Assembly: GCA_934317205.1 (NCBI GenBank) | Contig: CAKREL010000002.1 | Location: 1 to 59,109, forward strand | Source: an uncultured Eubacterium sp. | GTDB lineage: Bacteria > Bacillota > Clostridia > Lachnospirales > Lachnospiraceae | Length of the DNA: 59,109 nucleotides | Reading direction: 5' to 3' | In this document: positions 8,967-17,542 of the stretch, in pieces | Layout of the letters: each line of letters opens with the position of its first letter | Position numbering within the stretch: position 1 is the stretch's first letter | The notes under the pieces: generated by a model | The model's input: only the letters and a program-made list of their open reading frames with translations | Database searches by the model: none | What the model was told of the DNA's origin: nothing | Translations under genes and position numbers: made by a program

Positions 8967-9003
8967 AAAACCCTTGAAAATACTGGATTTTCAAGGGTTT
9001 TTC
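8967..9003 (+). terminator. Terminator of rpsB-tsf
   Basis: AAACCCTTGAAAA pairs with TTTTCAAGGGTTT around a short loop, followed by TTTTTC. It lies 33 bases after tsf and separates it from the macro-domain gene. Confidence 0.92.
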
Positions 9004-9045
9004 TTATTATTAAAGTAATACAGGCGTGGATAAGGAGGTGTTGCA

Positions 9046-10113
9046 ATGCCATTTAAGATTGTCCGCAACGATATAACAAAGGTAAAAGCAGATGTGATTG
9101 TAAATACTGCTAATCCAAATCCTATATGTGCAAGTGGCACGGACTTAGCAATATATGAGGCGGCAGGAAAAGAAAAACTTCTCGCAGAAAGAGTAGCTAT
9201 CGGTAAGATTGCAAGAGGTCATATTGCTGTTACCGGTGCATATAACTTAAAGGCAAAATATATTATTCATACAGTAGGACCGGTATGGACAGATGGAAAG
9301 CATCATGAATTTGAAATCCTTGAGAATTGTTATCGAAAATCATTACAGAAAGCATTGAAACTTAAGTGTGAGAGTATAGCATTTCCACTGATTTCGACAG
9401 GAACATATGGATTCCCGAAAGATAAAGCATTACAGATTGCTGTGTCAGTATTCAGCCAGTTTCTTACCGAAAATGAAATGGAAATCATACTGGTAGTGTT
9501 TGATAAAAGAGCTTTTCAGCTGTCTGGTCAGATTGTTGGGGATATTGATTCTTATATAGATGCTAATTATGTCAGAGAAATCTATAAAAAAGAGTATCCG
9601 ATAAAGAGCAGAAGGAGTACTCGTATAAAAGAATTAGAAGAAAAAGATTTCAATGAAGAAATGCTTCAAAGAGATAAAGACAACTATCCGCTTGAGGAAA
9701 TGGCAGATACGGGCATGACAGAGTTGCTAGTGCCGTTAGAAAATATATCATTGGAAGACCAGCTGGCAAATATAGGAGCTTCCTTTCATGATAAATTGTT
9801 TGAACTGATTGATGAAGCACATCTTGATAATAAGGATGTGTGGAAACGGGCAAACCTTGACAGGAAACATTTTTCAAAGATTCAGTGTGACCAGAACTAT
9901 CATCCAAAGAAGAAGACTGTAATGGCCCTCTGTATTGCACTGCAGCTTGATCTGGAGCAGGCAAGAGACCTGCTTGCCAGAGCAGACTGGGCATTCAGCC
10001 CAAGCAGCAAGGTGGATTTGATTGTACAGAAAGCTATTATTGATAAGCAGTATGATATTATGCAGTTGAATGTGACTTTGTTTAAGTATACGAATGAAAT
10101 TCTTGGGGTATAG
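9046..10113 (+). CDS. Macro-domain (ADP-ribose-processing) protein with C-terminal helical domain
   Basis: Residues 1 to about 165 form a macro domain: VRNDITKVKADVIVNTAN, an altered Gly-rich loop ASGTDLAIYEAAG in place of the usual GGGGVDGAI, GHIAVTGAYNL, IIHTVGPVW, and the phosphate loop SIAFPLISTGTYGFP. Such domains bind ADP-ribose and often remove it from proteins or hydrolyse O-acetyl-ADP-ribose. A charged linker leads to a C-terminal domain of about 110 residues (DVWKRANLDRKHFSKIQ; TVMALCIALQLDLEQARDLL), an HTH-like module seen in other Firmicutes stress or defence proteins; its function is unknown. AAGGAGGTG at 9032-9040 is a very strong ribosome binding site. The next gene is also an ADP-ribose hydrolase. 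Substrate specificity cannot be read from sequence. Confidence 0.85.
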   Translation: MPFKIVRNDITKVKADVIVNTANPNPICASGTDLAIYEAAGKEKLLAERVAIGKIARGHIAVTGAYNLKAKYIIHTVGPVWTDGKHHEFEILENCYRKSLQKALKLKCESIAFPLISTGTYGFPKDKALQIAVSVFSQFLTENEMEIILVVFDKRAFQLSGQIVGDIDSYIDANYVREIYKKEYPIKSRRSTRIKELEEKDFNEEMLQRDKDNYPLEEMADTGMTELLVPLENISLEDQLANIGASFHDKLFELIDEAHLDNKDVWKRANLDRKHFSKIQCDQNYHPKKKTVMALCIALQLDLEQARDLLARADWAFSPSSKVDLIVQKAIIDKQYDIMQLNVTLFKYTNEILGV

Positions 10114-10193
10114 GAGCAAGATGGTATGTGGAACAAGCTATAAAAAGATATTTTCTATAAAGGGTTTACAGGTAAATATTGATTGGCATATGT

Positions 10194-10228
10194 TGCGTCG
10201 GTACTTATAGTATCGACGTTTGTTTTTA
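10194..10228 (+). terminator. Terminator after the macro-domain gene
   Basis: GCGTCGGTACT pairs with AGTATCGACGT around a three-base loop, followed by TTGTTTTT. It implies that the following glycohydrolase gene has its own promoter or depends on read-through. Confidence 0.75.
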
Positions 10229-10336
10229 CCTTAAAAAGTGTCGCCCGGACAGCGACCATATAAAGATGCTTTTCAACTATACTCATATTGTAACAAAAAG
10301 GGAGCTGCCGGAGCAATCCGGAGATTGGAGGCAGAT

Positions 10337-11680
10337 ATGTACGGAGCAATTTTAGGAGATATTATAGGAAGTCCATTTGAATTTGACCGAGGAGATAAGA
10401 CAAAGAACTTTGATTTATTTAGTAAAGGATGCGATTTTACAGATGATTCTGTTATGACAATAGCAGTTGGAGAAGCTCTCCTTGCAGTAGGAACGGAAGC
10501 TACAGTAGAGGAAATTGAAGAGGCGGTAGTAACTAATATGCAGGAATGGGGAAAAAGATATCCATATGCAGGTTATGGTGGAAGATTCATGTATTGGCTC
10601 AGAGAAAGAAATCCTAAGCCATACGGAAGTTATGGGAATGGTTCCGCCATGAGAGTATCAGCGGCGGGATGGCTTTATGATTCGATGGAAAGAACCAGAG
10701 AGGTAGCAAGAGCGACAGCAAATGTGACACATAATCATCCGGAAGGAATTAAGGGGGCAGAGGCAACAGCCAGTGCAATATACATGGCTAGGAATGGATC
10801 TTCCAAAGAAGAAATTAAAGAATATATTGAGATGGAGTTTCACTATAATCTTGATAGAACACTTGATGAGATCAGACCGGGATATCACATGGATGAGACT
10901 TGTCAGAGAACAGTACCGGAGGCAATTATTGCATTTCTGGAATCCCAAGATTTTGAGGATGCCATACGAAATGCCGTATCACTTGGCGGAGATACTGACA
11001 CGCTTGGTGCTATTACAGGCAGTATTGCAGAAGCATTTTATGGAATTCCAGCTGTATTGATTGCAGAGTGTAGAAGCCGGATTGATGGAGGCTTGATGAT
11101 GGATATTCTTGATGAGTTTGATCATGCTCTTGGTAGGGATGGAAGTATTGATTCAGATGCTAGTGGTGGAATCCAGTTAAATCGGATGATAGAAGCAGCA
11201 ATAAATCAGTATTACGTTCAACAGGATAAAAATGGGATGCTGTTGTTTATGGAAGTTATGGTGACCAGAATGCAGCAGGCAGGAGAATTTGTGGTGCCCT
11301 ATATTACTGTGGATTCTTTTATGTCCGAAGAGCAGATTAACAAAGTAAAGGTAGGTGATACAATTTCGTTAGATCATGATCTAAGACTTAAAATGGAAAC
11401 TGTGACAGATGCTGATGGAAAAGAATGGATTGGAGTATTTACTTCTTCGGAGGAAATGCATAAGGGCTCAGCAGGAAATGTTCAGATGAATCAGCCTATT
11501 TTATCAATCCTAAAACTGGCACTTGAATGGGAAGAGATTAATGGAATTGTGATTAATCCATTTGGTAAGCATATTCAGATGACAAAGAAGATAATAGAGC
11601 TTTTAATCGGTGGATATGAACATTATGAAAAAAGAAGGACAGCGACAAATAACGGAGGGTTTTCAAAATATGAGCAGTAA
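10337..11680 (+). CDS. ADP-ribosylglycohydrolase (DraG/ARH family) with SseB-like C-terminal domain
   Basis: The first 290 or so residues are a DraG/ARH fold, a di-Mg enzyme that cleaves ADP-ribose from protein side chains or related substrates. Visible landmarks are GAILGDIIGSPFEFD, the metal site FTDDSVMTIAVGEAL, the NVTHNHPEGIKGAEA segment and the second metal site SLGGDTDTLGAITGSIAEA. A C-terminal part of about 150 residues (FVVPYITVDSF; NGIVINPFGKHIQMTKKII) resembles SseB-type domains. I start at the ATG at 10337 because GGAGG lies at 10327-10331; the longer frame has no site. It forms an ADP-ribose-directed pair with the macro-domain gene. No ADP-ribosyltransferase is adjacent. Confidence 0.85.
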   Translation: MYGAILGDIIGSPFEFDRGDKTKNFDLFSKGCDFTDDSVMTIAVGEALLAVGTEATVEEIEEAVVTNMQEWGKRYPYAGYGGRFMYWLRERNPKPYGSYGNGSAMRVSAAGWLYDSMERTREVARATANVTHNHPEGIKGAEATASAIYMARNGSSKEEIKEYIEMEFHYNLDRTLDEIRPGYHMDETCQRTVPEAIIAFLESQDFEDAIRNAVSLGGDTDTLGAITGSIAEAFYGIPAVLIAECRSRIDGGLMMDILDEFDHALGRDGSIDSDASGGIQLNRMIEAAINQYYVQQDKNGMLLFMEVMVTRMQQAGEFVVPYITVDSFMSEEQINKVKVGDTISLDHDLRLKMETVTDADGKEWIGVFTSSEEMHKGSAGNVQMNQPILSILKLALEWEEINGIVINPFGKHIQMTKKIIELLIGGYEHYEKRRTATNNGGFSKYEQ

Positions 11681-11738
11681 GTGTATGTCTGATTACAGTG
11701 TCATCGAACAGCTTTACCTCAAGTTTTTTTCATGTTGA
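11670..11738 (+). pseudogene. Short translated stub, possible remnant of a third gene
   Basis: A 22-codon frame (starting MSSKCMSDYSV) begins at an ATG overlapping the end of the glycohydrolase gene and is preceded by GGAGG at 11655-11659, a good ribosome binding site at the right distance. It stops after FFSC. The strong coupled start with no gene behind it suggests a truncated downstream gene, though a genuine small peptide is possible. Confidence 0.35.
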
Positions 11739-11769
11739 GAGAAAATTCGAAATGAGAGGAATATTTCCA

Positions 11770-11798
11770 TTGACAAAAAGAAGATTGTATTCTATTAT
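11770..11798 (+). promoter_or_regulatory. Promoter of the cobalamin riboswitch transcript
   Basis: A perfect TTGACA (11770-11775), 17-base spacer and TATTAT (11793-11798) place the start near 11805, about 30 bases before the aptamer. This is among the best vegetative promoters in the window. Confidence 0.85.
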
Positions 11799-11835
11799 TT
11801 AAAGCAGAAATAAAATTTTGAAGAAGCGTATTTTA

Positions 11836-12001
11836 CTGGTTGATAAAACTAATACATGGAATTTTCGGTGAGATTCCGAGTCAGTTTTTATCCCTACTGT
11901 AATCAGGACGAAAGCGTCAAAGCCATTGAATAGCTACTATTTGAGAAGGGACGTGAGTAGGTTTGAACTGCGAGTCAGGATACAAGTATTAGATAGACCA
12001 G
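11836..12001 (+). ncRNA. Cobalamin (B12) riboswitch aptamer
   Basis: The conserved landmarks appear in order: GGAA followed by CGGTGAGATTCCG (core GGTGnnAnTCCG), CCCTACTGTAATC (the GCCACTGT position), and the B12 box GCGAGTCAGGATAC. Outer helices close it: CTGGT (11836-11840) with ACCAG (11997-12001), and CTAATAC (11849-11855) with GTATTAG (11986-11992). The class binds adenosylcobalamin or related corrinoids and usually switches off uptake or synthesis genes. A terminator follows at 12006-12043. The first downstream gene encodes a transcobalamin-like protein. Confidence 0.85.
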
Positions 12002-12005
12002 AGAG

Positions 12006-12043
12006 ATAAGTTCCGAAGGCATAAAAGCGGAGGCTTATTTTTT
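12006..12043 (+). terminator. Riboswitch expression-platform terminator
   Basis: ATAAGTTCCG pairs with CGGAGGCTTAT (one bulge, two G-U pairs), followed by TTTTTT. It lies 5 bases after the aptamer, the usual layout of a transcription-terminating riboswitch. A second C-rich/G-rich hairpin follows at about 12047-12068. Confidence 0.75.
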
Positions 12044-12137
12044 GTCCCCTTTTTTAGGAAAAAGGGGAAATGGGGAAAAGGGGATTATTACTAGAGGGAG
12101 TTTATATTATTGTTTTGTGCAATTTTGTAAATACTTC

Positions 12138-12319
12138 TTTAATTTCAAATCGAAAGATATTTATGATGTTTCGTTGTAGTTGCTGTGTGTTACACGTCAT
12201 GTAATGTGAGTCAAATACAAGTTAACATATGCATATACATTAAGAAACAGACTATTTATTTTACTCCATAGATATTGCCTATCCTGATGCAACGGAATCA
12301 ATGCAGGATAGGTTTTTTT
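12138..12319 (+). terminator. Intergenic stretch ending in a strong terminator
   Basis: CCTATCCTG (12278-12286) pairs with CAGGATAGG (12304-12312), followed by seven T. A possible promoter (TTGTGC at 12115, 17-base spacer, TTTAAT at 12138) would give an RNA of about 170 bases ending here. No convincing reading frame lies between 12044 and 12319. The terminator separates the riboswitch from the first downstream gene. Confidence 0.6.
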
Positions 12320-12376
12320 GTTATATACAAAAGTTTATTTTTAAAGAGTAAAGCGATATGTGAGGATAGCAGCTAT

Positions 12377-12477
12377 TTGAACGTAGAATAAGCATTCACT
12401 CGCTTCGAGTGTGTAGAGCACTAAGCGACTGCGTTCATGAGCAAGTTGCGAAAGCGGATTGCGAATGTCCGCTTTAC
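12377..12477 (+). repeat. Dispersed structured repeat, copy A
   Basis: This roughly 100-base element shares long blocks with the copy at 42147-42307: ATAAGCATTC, GTAGAGCACTAAGCG, ACTGCGTTCATGAGCAAG, and a 3' hairpin AAGCGGA...TCCGCTT. It ends 18 bases before the start codon of the next gene, so it lies in that gene's 5' leader or promoter. No transposase is associated; a REP- or MITE-like nature is inferred. Confidence 0.75.
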
Positions 12478-12495
12478 AAAGAGATTGAGGGGTAT

Positions 12496-14262
12496 ATGAA
12501 AAAGAAAAAAAATCGTATCATAGCATCATTATGCATTATCGTTCTTGTGGTATGTTGCATTGTAAAAGTAATTCCTCAAAATAAAGTGGAACCTTATAAT
12601 CCGTTACTTTCGCAGGTGGATCCACTTAAGATAGATCAAAATCTGCAGTTTGGTGGGGCAACAGGACAGAAAGAAGAACAGATTCCAGAAGGCGAAAAAC
12701 AAGATTCGGGGCAAAAGGAAACGAAGCAAGAAGATTTAGCAGAGGAACATCAAGAAAAGCAGCAGAAGGATGTAGAACAGAAGGAGGAACCTTCTACAAG
12801 TGATTCAGATGGAATACAACAGACAGAAACCGATAGTAATATGCCTTCTTCTGTCGGAAATCAGGGACAAAATAATAGTACAAATCCGGAGACTGATAAT
12901 TCTGGGAATTTACCCGGAAATAATGGAGAAGAAGATACGAAACACCCGGGAACTGGAGAACAGCCAGGTGAAAAAGAGGATGCGCTCATTACTGATTTGT
13001 ACAGCAGAATTATCACTGTATCGGAGCTGTCGGGGGATACACTTGATTTTTATGCATACTATTCTGAACCCAAAGTTACATCAAATCTGAAAGTAAATTA
13101 CCGGCATGAAAGTGAAGCGGGTAATGGTAAGTGGCTAAAAACAAATGACAATCGAAATTATGAGACAAAGTTAAAATTCGGAAAAAATTATATCACTATT
13201 TATTATACAGATAAAAAAGGGCAGAGAAACTGGTCAAGATTCATTCTGACATACCAGGCAGAAAAAGCTGATGCTTCCAGACCTGAAATAGGAGAATGTC
13301 CGCCAGTGATACAGACAAATCTGGATGGATGGAATGGTGATATTAACACATCAGAATTTACATTTACAGTTAGTGCAAAAACATGGGCTGGAAAACGAAT
13401 TTATTCCGATGCGATACAAGTTTTGATGGATGGACAGCTGATTACAAATCCAACCGGAAGTGCGATTTTTGAATATGTATTGCGATTTGATCGACCTAAA
13501 GTAGGTGATTCTGAAAATCATACAGTAAGTGTACTTGCCTGGGATTCAGAAGGAAATTCAAGATATATCGAATACCAGATTCGATACCAGTATCATAATG
13601 ACGGAGAACATCTCGGAAGTGTGCATGTAATTATTGATGCAACTACTGTAGAATGTGGAATTGTCGATGAAGCAGATATTGAATTGAGTGTAGGAGATAC
13701 GGCAGCCAGTGTTGTATTGAAGATGTTGGATGAGTATGGATATACTTATCGATCCAGTGGTTCTCTGACTACAGAATTCTATTTAGGCAGTATTAGCAGA
13801 GCTGATGCATTCCGCGGTTGTCATATAGGGGAACGATTGAATCGTTTATTAGAACGGGATGGAATTACTTTTACGACTCCAGGTTCCAGAGATGAACTAG
13901 GGGAATTTGATTTTACCAGAGGCTCTGGATGGATATATTTTGTAAATGGAAGTCTGTGCCCCGGAAAGGCAATGTCTGCCTGGTCGTTAAATGGTGGAGA
14001 AACAATTTCTTTACGATATACATTGGCTTATGGAAAAGATGTGGGAGCTACTTCTACAACTGAAGGTAGTTTATCGAGTTATTGTGCACAGTGGGTTGAT
14101 GGCGAAATAAAGGAGCTTGCTCATGATTATCAGGAAACTTCGCGCGTAGAAGCAGGATCGGATACGGAAGGATATATCGAATATACCTGCAGTAAATGTG
14201 GCGAGATAAAACGGGATATTTTACCTGCAATAGGAGATGATACATCAAATGGTGAAACATAA
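12496..14262 (+). CDS. Exported DUF4430 (transcobalamin beta-domain-like) surface protein
   Basis: The 588-residue protein begins with a basic stretch and one hydrophobic segment (about 8-27), a signal sequence or anchor. A long Glu/Gln/Asn/Gly-rich linker (about 45-160) and beta-rich Ig-like segments (about 165-370) follow. Residues about 373-518 look like DUF4430, the family related to the C-terminal beta domain of transcobalamin: VHVIIDATTV, then GSGWIYFVNG near residue 476 and LNGGETISLRYT. The C-terminus has a CSKCG motif common in Firmicute surface proteins. The ATG at 12496 follows GAGGGG; longer starts would lie in the repeat element. Cobalamin binding is inferred from family and context. 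It leads a run of six same-strand genes. Confidence 0.8.
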   Translation: MKKKKNRIIASLCIIVLVVCCIVKVIPQNKVEPYNPLLSQVDPLKIDQNLQFGGATGQKEEQIPEGEKQDSGQKETKQEDLAEEHQEKQQKDVEQKEEPSTSDSDGIQQTETDSNMPSSVGNQGQNNSTNPETDNSGNLPGNNGEEDTKHPGTGEQPGEKEDALITDLYSRIITVSELSGDTLDFYAYYSEPKVTSNLKVNYRHESEAGNGKWLKTNDNRNYETKLKFGKNYITIYYTDKKGQRNWSRFILTYQAEKADASRPEIGECPPVIQTNLDGWNGDINTSEFTFTVSAKTWAGKRIYSDAIQVLMDGQLITNPTGSAIFEYVLRFDRPKVGDSENHTVSVLAWDSEGNSRYIEYQIRYQYHNDGEHLGSVHVIIDATTVECGIVDEADIELSVGDTAASVVLKMLDEYGYTYRSSGSLTTEFYLGSISRADAFRGCHIGERLNRLLERDGITFTTPGSRDELGEFDFTRGSGWIYFVNGSLCPGKAMSAWSLNGGETISLRYTLAYGKDVGATSTTEGSLSSYCAQWVDGEIKELAHDYQETSRVEAGSDTEGYIEYTCSKCGEIKRDILPAIGDDTSNGET

Positions 14263-14376
14263 CGTAAGTTAATTAGGTGAAAAATAGAACTGACAGATGG
14301 GGATGTGTCTCACATCTAAACAAAGTGGATGTGATGAGTCATAAGTTAGTAAGGATTAGAAAGATAAGGTATTAAA

Positions 14377-15393
14377 ATGAAATATATGAAAAAAAAGCTT
14401 ATGGCGGTTTTCCTTATATTAGTAATGGCACTGATGCTGGTTTCTTGTTCAGGGGTGAATCGCAGTGCAGATTCATCGGCTTTGGACGGTATGATTACAC
14501 AAAGTGCAGATGCTTTACGGAATGCATTAAAACCGGAAGGAGAACTTCCAGCAGGGTCTCCGATGGGAGATTGGGCAGAAATGGTATGGGCGTTAGCTGG
14601 GGAGTCGGATCCTCATTATTTAGAATGCTTGGAGATGTACATTGTCAAACAGTATGAAAAGAATGGGAATTTGAGCGATGTCAAAGCGACAGAGTATCAT
14701 CGGATAGCTTTAACAATCCTGGCACTTGGCGGAGATCCGACGAAAGTAGATTCAGATGGTATGCAGATAAATCTGATCGCAGATGGTACTTGGAATTTTT
14801 CAGGTGGTTCACCTGGGTTCCAAGGAGCTAACGGCTTGATTTATGCATTATTAGTATTGGATAGTAAGGCTTATGAAACTGGACATATTGATTTGCGAAA
14901 ACAGTATGTAGAAGAGCTGCTTACATATCAGAAAGATTCCGGGGCATTTTGCCTAGATAACAGTATGGATGGAGATCCTGATATGACGGCAATGGCCATA
15001 CAGGCGCTTGCACCATATCGATCTGATATGCAGGTGAATGAAGCAGTGGAACGGTCAATGAACTGGATACAGGAACAGCTTGCCGAAGCAGAAGATTATA
15101 CAGATTTGAAAGAAGACAGCGCGGAAACTTGTGCACAAGTGATACTTGCGCTTTGTGCGTTGGGATTAGACCCAGACAAAGAGGCAGACTTTGTAAAAAA
15201 TGAGCAGAATGTGTTGGACCATTTGAATAGTTATCGAATGGAAAATGGCATGTATCAACATGTGTACAGCGATGATAAGGAAAATATTATGGCAACGTAT
15301 CAGTCTCTTTTGGCATTGGAAGCTGTGCAGAAGCTTAGAAATGAGCAAAAATGGATTTTTGATTTTACAGATCAGGAAACGAAAATGAAGTAG
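14377..15393 (+). CDS. Lipoprotein with prenyltransferase/terpene-cyclase-like alpha/alpha-toroid
   Basis: The N-terminus is a lipoprotein signal with lipobox LVSC (Cys24), so the mature 315-residue protein is tethered to the outer face of the membrane. The rest is all-helical with recurring motifs of the squalene-cyclase/prenyltransferase repeat: GDWAEMVWALA, ALTILALGGDP, DPDMTAMAIQALAPY, AETCAQVILALCALGLDP and IMATYQSLLALEAV. The same alpha/alpha-barrel fold forms the large domain of intrinsic factor and transcobalamin. No Asp-rich terpene cyclase motif such as DXDD is visible, which argues against cyclase activity. Together with the preceding DUF4430 protein it would supply both halves of a transcobalamin. 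The ribosome binding site is weak. Confidence 0.8.
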   Translation: MKYMKKKLMAVFLILVMALMLVSCSGVNRSADSSALDGMITQSADALRNALKPEGELPAGSPMGDWAEMVWALAGESDPHYLECLEMYIVKQYEKNGNLSDVKATEYHRIALTILALGGDPTKVDSDGMQINLIADGTWNFSGGSPGFQGANGLIYALLVLDSKAYETGHIDLRKQYVEELLTYQKDSGAFCLDNSMDGDPDMTAMAIQALAPYRSDMQVNEAVERSMNWIQEQLAEAEDYTDLKEDSAETCAQVILALCALGLDPDKEADFVKNEQNVLDHLNSYRMENGMYQHVYSDDKENIMATYQSLLALEAVQKLRNEQKWIFDFTDQETKMK

Positions 15394-15411
15394 TAGACAG
15401 GGGATAAAAAA

Positions 15412-16359
15412 ATGCATGAAAAAATTGTACGGATACAAAATGAGGTTAAGAAAGCAATCGTAGGGAAAAATGAAGTTATTGATCAGGTATTGATTGCAAT
15501 TCTGGCACAGGGACATGTTCTTTTGGAAGATGTTCCTGGAACAGGAAAAACGACATTGGCTACAGCATTTGCAAAAGCACTTGGTCTTGATACAAAACGT
15601 ATTCAGTTTACACCAGATACGATGCCATCCGACATTATAGGTTTCTCTGTATATGATATGAAGACTGGAAATTTACAGTATAAACAGGGTGCGATCATGA
15701 CAAATCTGCTTCTTGCAGATGAAATTAACCGTACTTCCAGTAAGACACAGTCAGCACTATTGGAGGCGATGGAGGAAAAACAAGTGACTGTCGATGGAAT
15801 CACCAGAAAACTGGAGCAGCCATTTATTGTACTTGCCACACAGAATCCTGTAGGTTCGGCAGGTACGCAGATGCTTCCGGCAGCACAGTTGGATCGTTTT
15901 CTCATGAAATTATCGATGGGATATCCTGATCGGGTGGCTGAAATCGAAATGATGAAAGAACGGCATCATACGAATCCTTTGGATGAAGTAGTTGCAGCAG
16001 TTCATATACCGGAATTGCTTGAGATGATTCAACAAGCTGAGCAGATATACGTGGATGATCTGATTTATGAATATATTTCAGATTTGATTCATCTGACAAG
16101 AACACATGAACTTATTCAACTTGGAATTAGTCCACGAGGGGCATTGGCACTATGTCGGACAGCAAAAGCGTGCGCTTTGCTTCATGGCAGAGATTATGTA
16201 ATACCGGAAGATGTGCTGGAAATTTTTCAATGTGTGGGGGCACATCGATTGGTGCTTTCGCCAAAGGCACGATTACATGAACAGACGGCAGAAAAATTGT
16301 TACAGGAAATTGCAGGCAAGATTACGAAACCAGATGTGAAGGAGTCACCGATTCGATGA
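15412..16359 (+). CDS. MoxR family AAA+ ATPase
   Basis: MoxR ATPases act as chaperones for assembly or activation of partner proteins, often with a DUF58 protein. The 315-residue sequence has Walker A VPGTGKTT near residue 44, Walker B LLLADEINRTS, sensor 1 LATQNPVG and the C-terminal lid ISPRGALALCRTAKA. It starts 18 bases after the lipoprotein gene and overlaps the DUF58 gene by 4 bases (ATGA), so the two are translationally coupled. The order MoxR, DUF58, transglutaminase is widespread in bacteria; its substrate here is unknown, but the flanking genes are surface proteins. Confidence 0.92.
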   Translation: MHEKIVRIQNEVKKAIVGKNEVIDQVLIAILAQGHVLLEDVPGTGKTTLATAFAKALGLDTKRIQFTPDTMPSDIIGFSVYDMKTGNLQYKQGAIMTNLLLADEINRTSSKTQSALLEAMEEKQVTVDGITRKLEQPFIVLATQNPVGSAGTQMLPAAQLDRFLMKLSMGYPDRVAEIEMMKERHHTNPLDEVVAAVHIPELLEMIQQAEQIYVDDLIYEYISDLIHLTRTHELIQLGISPRGALALCRTAKACALLHGRDYVIPEDVLEIFQCVGAHRLVLSPKARLHEQTAEKLLQEIAGKITKPDVKESPIR

Positions 16360-17528
16360 AAAAAAAGATATGTCAGGCATTGGTGTACTGGTTGGCTTTT
16401 ATATTGATTTTTGCAATAGCTGTTTTCTGGACAGAAAGCAAAATTGTGTTAGTAGGAATGCTGCTGTGGTTTTTTGTTCCGTGGATTTCTATGGGAATGA
16501 ATCTGTATTTGAAAAATCATATTTATATTGATATAACGTTACCGATCTCTATTGGAAAAAACGAACTGGCAGAAGCAATGGTAACAGTTCATAATAAGAG
16601 TCATTTACCTTGTGCCCGTTTATATTGTGAAGTTATTGTGGAAAATCGGTTAACACAGGAAAAAGTGCCATTATTGCTTGCATTTCATGCTGGAGCGTCA
16701 GGAGAAGCAAATACTTCTTTTGAAATCAGATCAGAATATTGTGGTTATTTGTATGCATATCCATCAGCTGTATGGTTGATGGACTGGATTGGTTTTTTGC
16801 CAGTTCGATGCAGGCAGGTAGAAAAAAAGTTTCAGCGTATAATAGAGGAGAAAACAGGATGTGCAGTAATTCCGGATACTTTTCAACCACATTTGTATAT
16901 AGATATGGTTCAGAATGTGCGCGAAGATGCGCAACATTGGTCCCAGATACATAAGGGGAATGACTTTTCAGAAGTTTTTGCTATGCGGGATTATCTTTCC
17001 GGGGATAGCTTGAAACAGATTCATTGGAAACTTTCATCAAAACGCGGACAATTAATTGTCCGAGAAGCAAGTTTGCCAGTAGAAAAATCCTTATTACTAT
17101 TTTGGAATAAAAATTCCACTGAATCACATCCGAACGAGATGGATGCACTGGCAGAATGTGCAGCATCTGTAAGTCAGGAAATTCTGAATCTTGGATATCA
17201 GTTTACGATCGGGTGGACAGAAGGGCGAAGCATAGCATTTGAGGATATAGAAACTGTTGATGATTTACTTCAGGTAATCCCACGTATGATGAAGTACGGA
17301 TCGGAAATATCTCAATCGGCAAATGTGTCATTTCATCAGGAACAATTGTCAGGACAGTTTGGAAAAGTGGTATATATGGCAAATAAAATAACCGAAGAAA
17401 AGGAATATTTTAATTGTATTGATTTGGTATGTCTGATTTGTGGTGCTAAAGTAGCAGGAGATGATTGTAGAATCATTACGTTTCGACCAGACCACTATAA
17501 AGAAGATTTGGCTACGATCGAACTATAG
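16356..17528 (+). CDS. DUF58 domain-containing membrane protein
   Basis: Two N-terminal hydrophobic segments (about 8-26 and 28-46) anchor a beta-rich extracytoplasmic part and the DUF58 signature FAMRDYLSGDSLKQIHWKLS followed by LIVREASLP. DUF58 proteins resemble vWA domains and partner MoxR ATPases. The 390-residue length is normal. Its start overlaps the MoxR stop, and the transglutaminase-like gene follows after 14 bases. Confidence 0.9.
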   Translation: MKKKICQALVYWLAFILIFAIAVFWTESKIVLVGMLLWFFVPWISMGMNLYLKNHIYIDITLPISIGKNELAEAMVTVHNKSHLPCARLYCEVIVENRLTQEKVPLLLAFHAGASGEANTSFEIRSEYCGYLYAYPSAVWLMDWIGFLPVRCRQVEKKFQRIIEEKTGCAVIPDTFQPHLYIDMVQNVREDAQHWSQIHKGNDFSEVFAMRDYLSGDSLKQIHWKLSSKRGQLIVREASLPVEKSLLLFWNKNSTESHPNEMDALAECAASVSQEILNLGYQFTIGWTEGRSIAFEDIETVDDLLQVIPRMMKYGSEISQSANVSFHQEQLSGQFGKVVYMANKITEEKEYFNCIDLVCLICGAKVAGDDCRIITFRPDHYKEDLATIEL

Positions 17529-17542
17529 GAAGGAAAGAAGAA

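Noticed and set aside
10238..10336. Longer N-terminus for the ADP-ribosylglycohydrolase
   Set aside because: The extension has no homology to the family start, while MYGAILGDIIG follows a clear GGAGG.
12070..12204. 44-codon frame between the riboswitch and the second terminator
   Set aside because: No good ribosome binding site, atypical composition and no recognisable product; treated as intergenic.
12409..12495. N-terminal extension of the DUF4430 protein from an upstream in-frame ATG
   Set aside because: It would be encoded by the dispersed repeat and has no ribosome binding site; the ATG at 12496 has GAGGGG and opens a normal signal sequence.
12496..14262. Typical LPXTG sortase-anchored protein
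   Set aside because: No LPXTG motif or C-terminal hydrophobic/basic tail is present; attachment, if any, is through the N-terminal segment.
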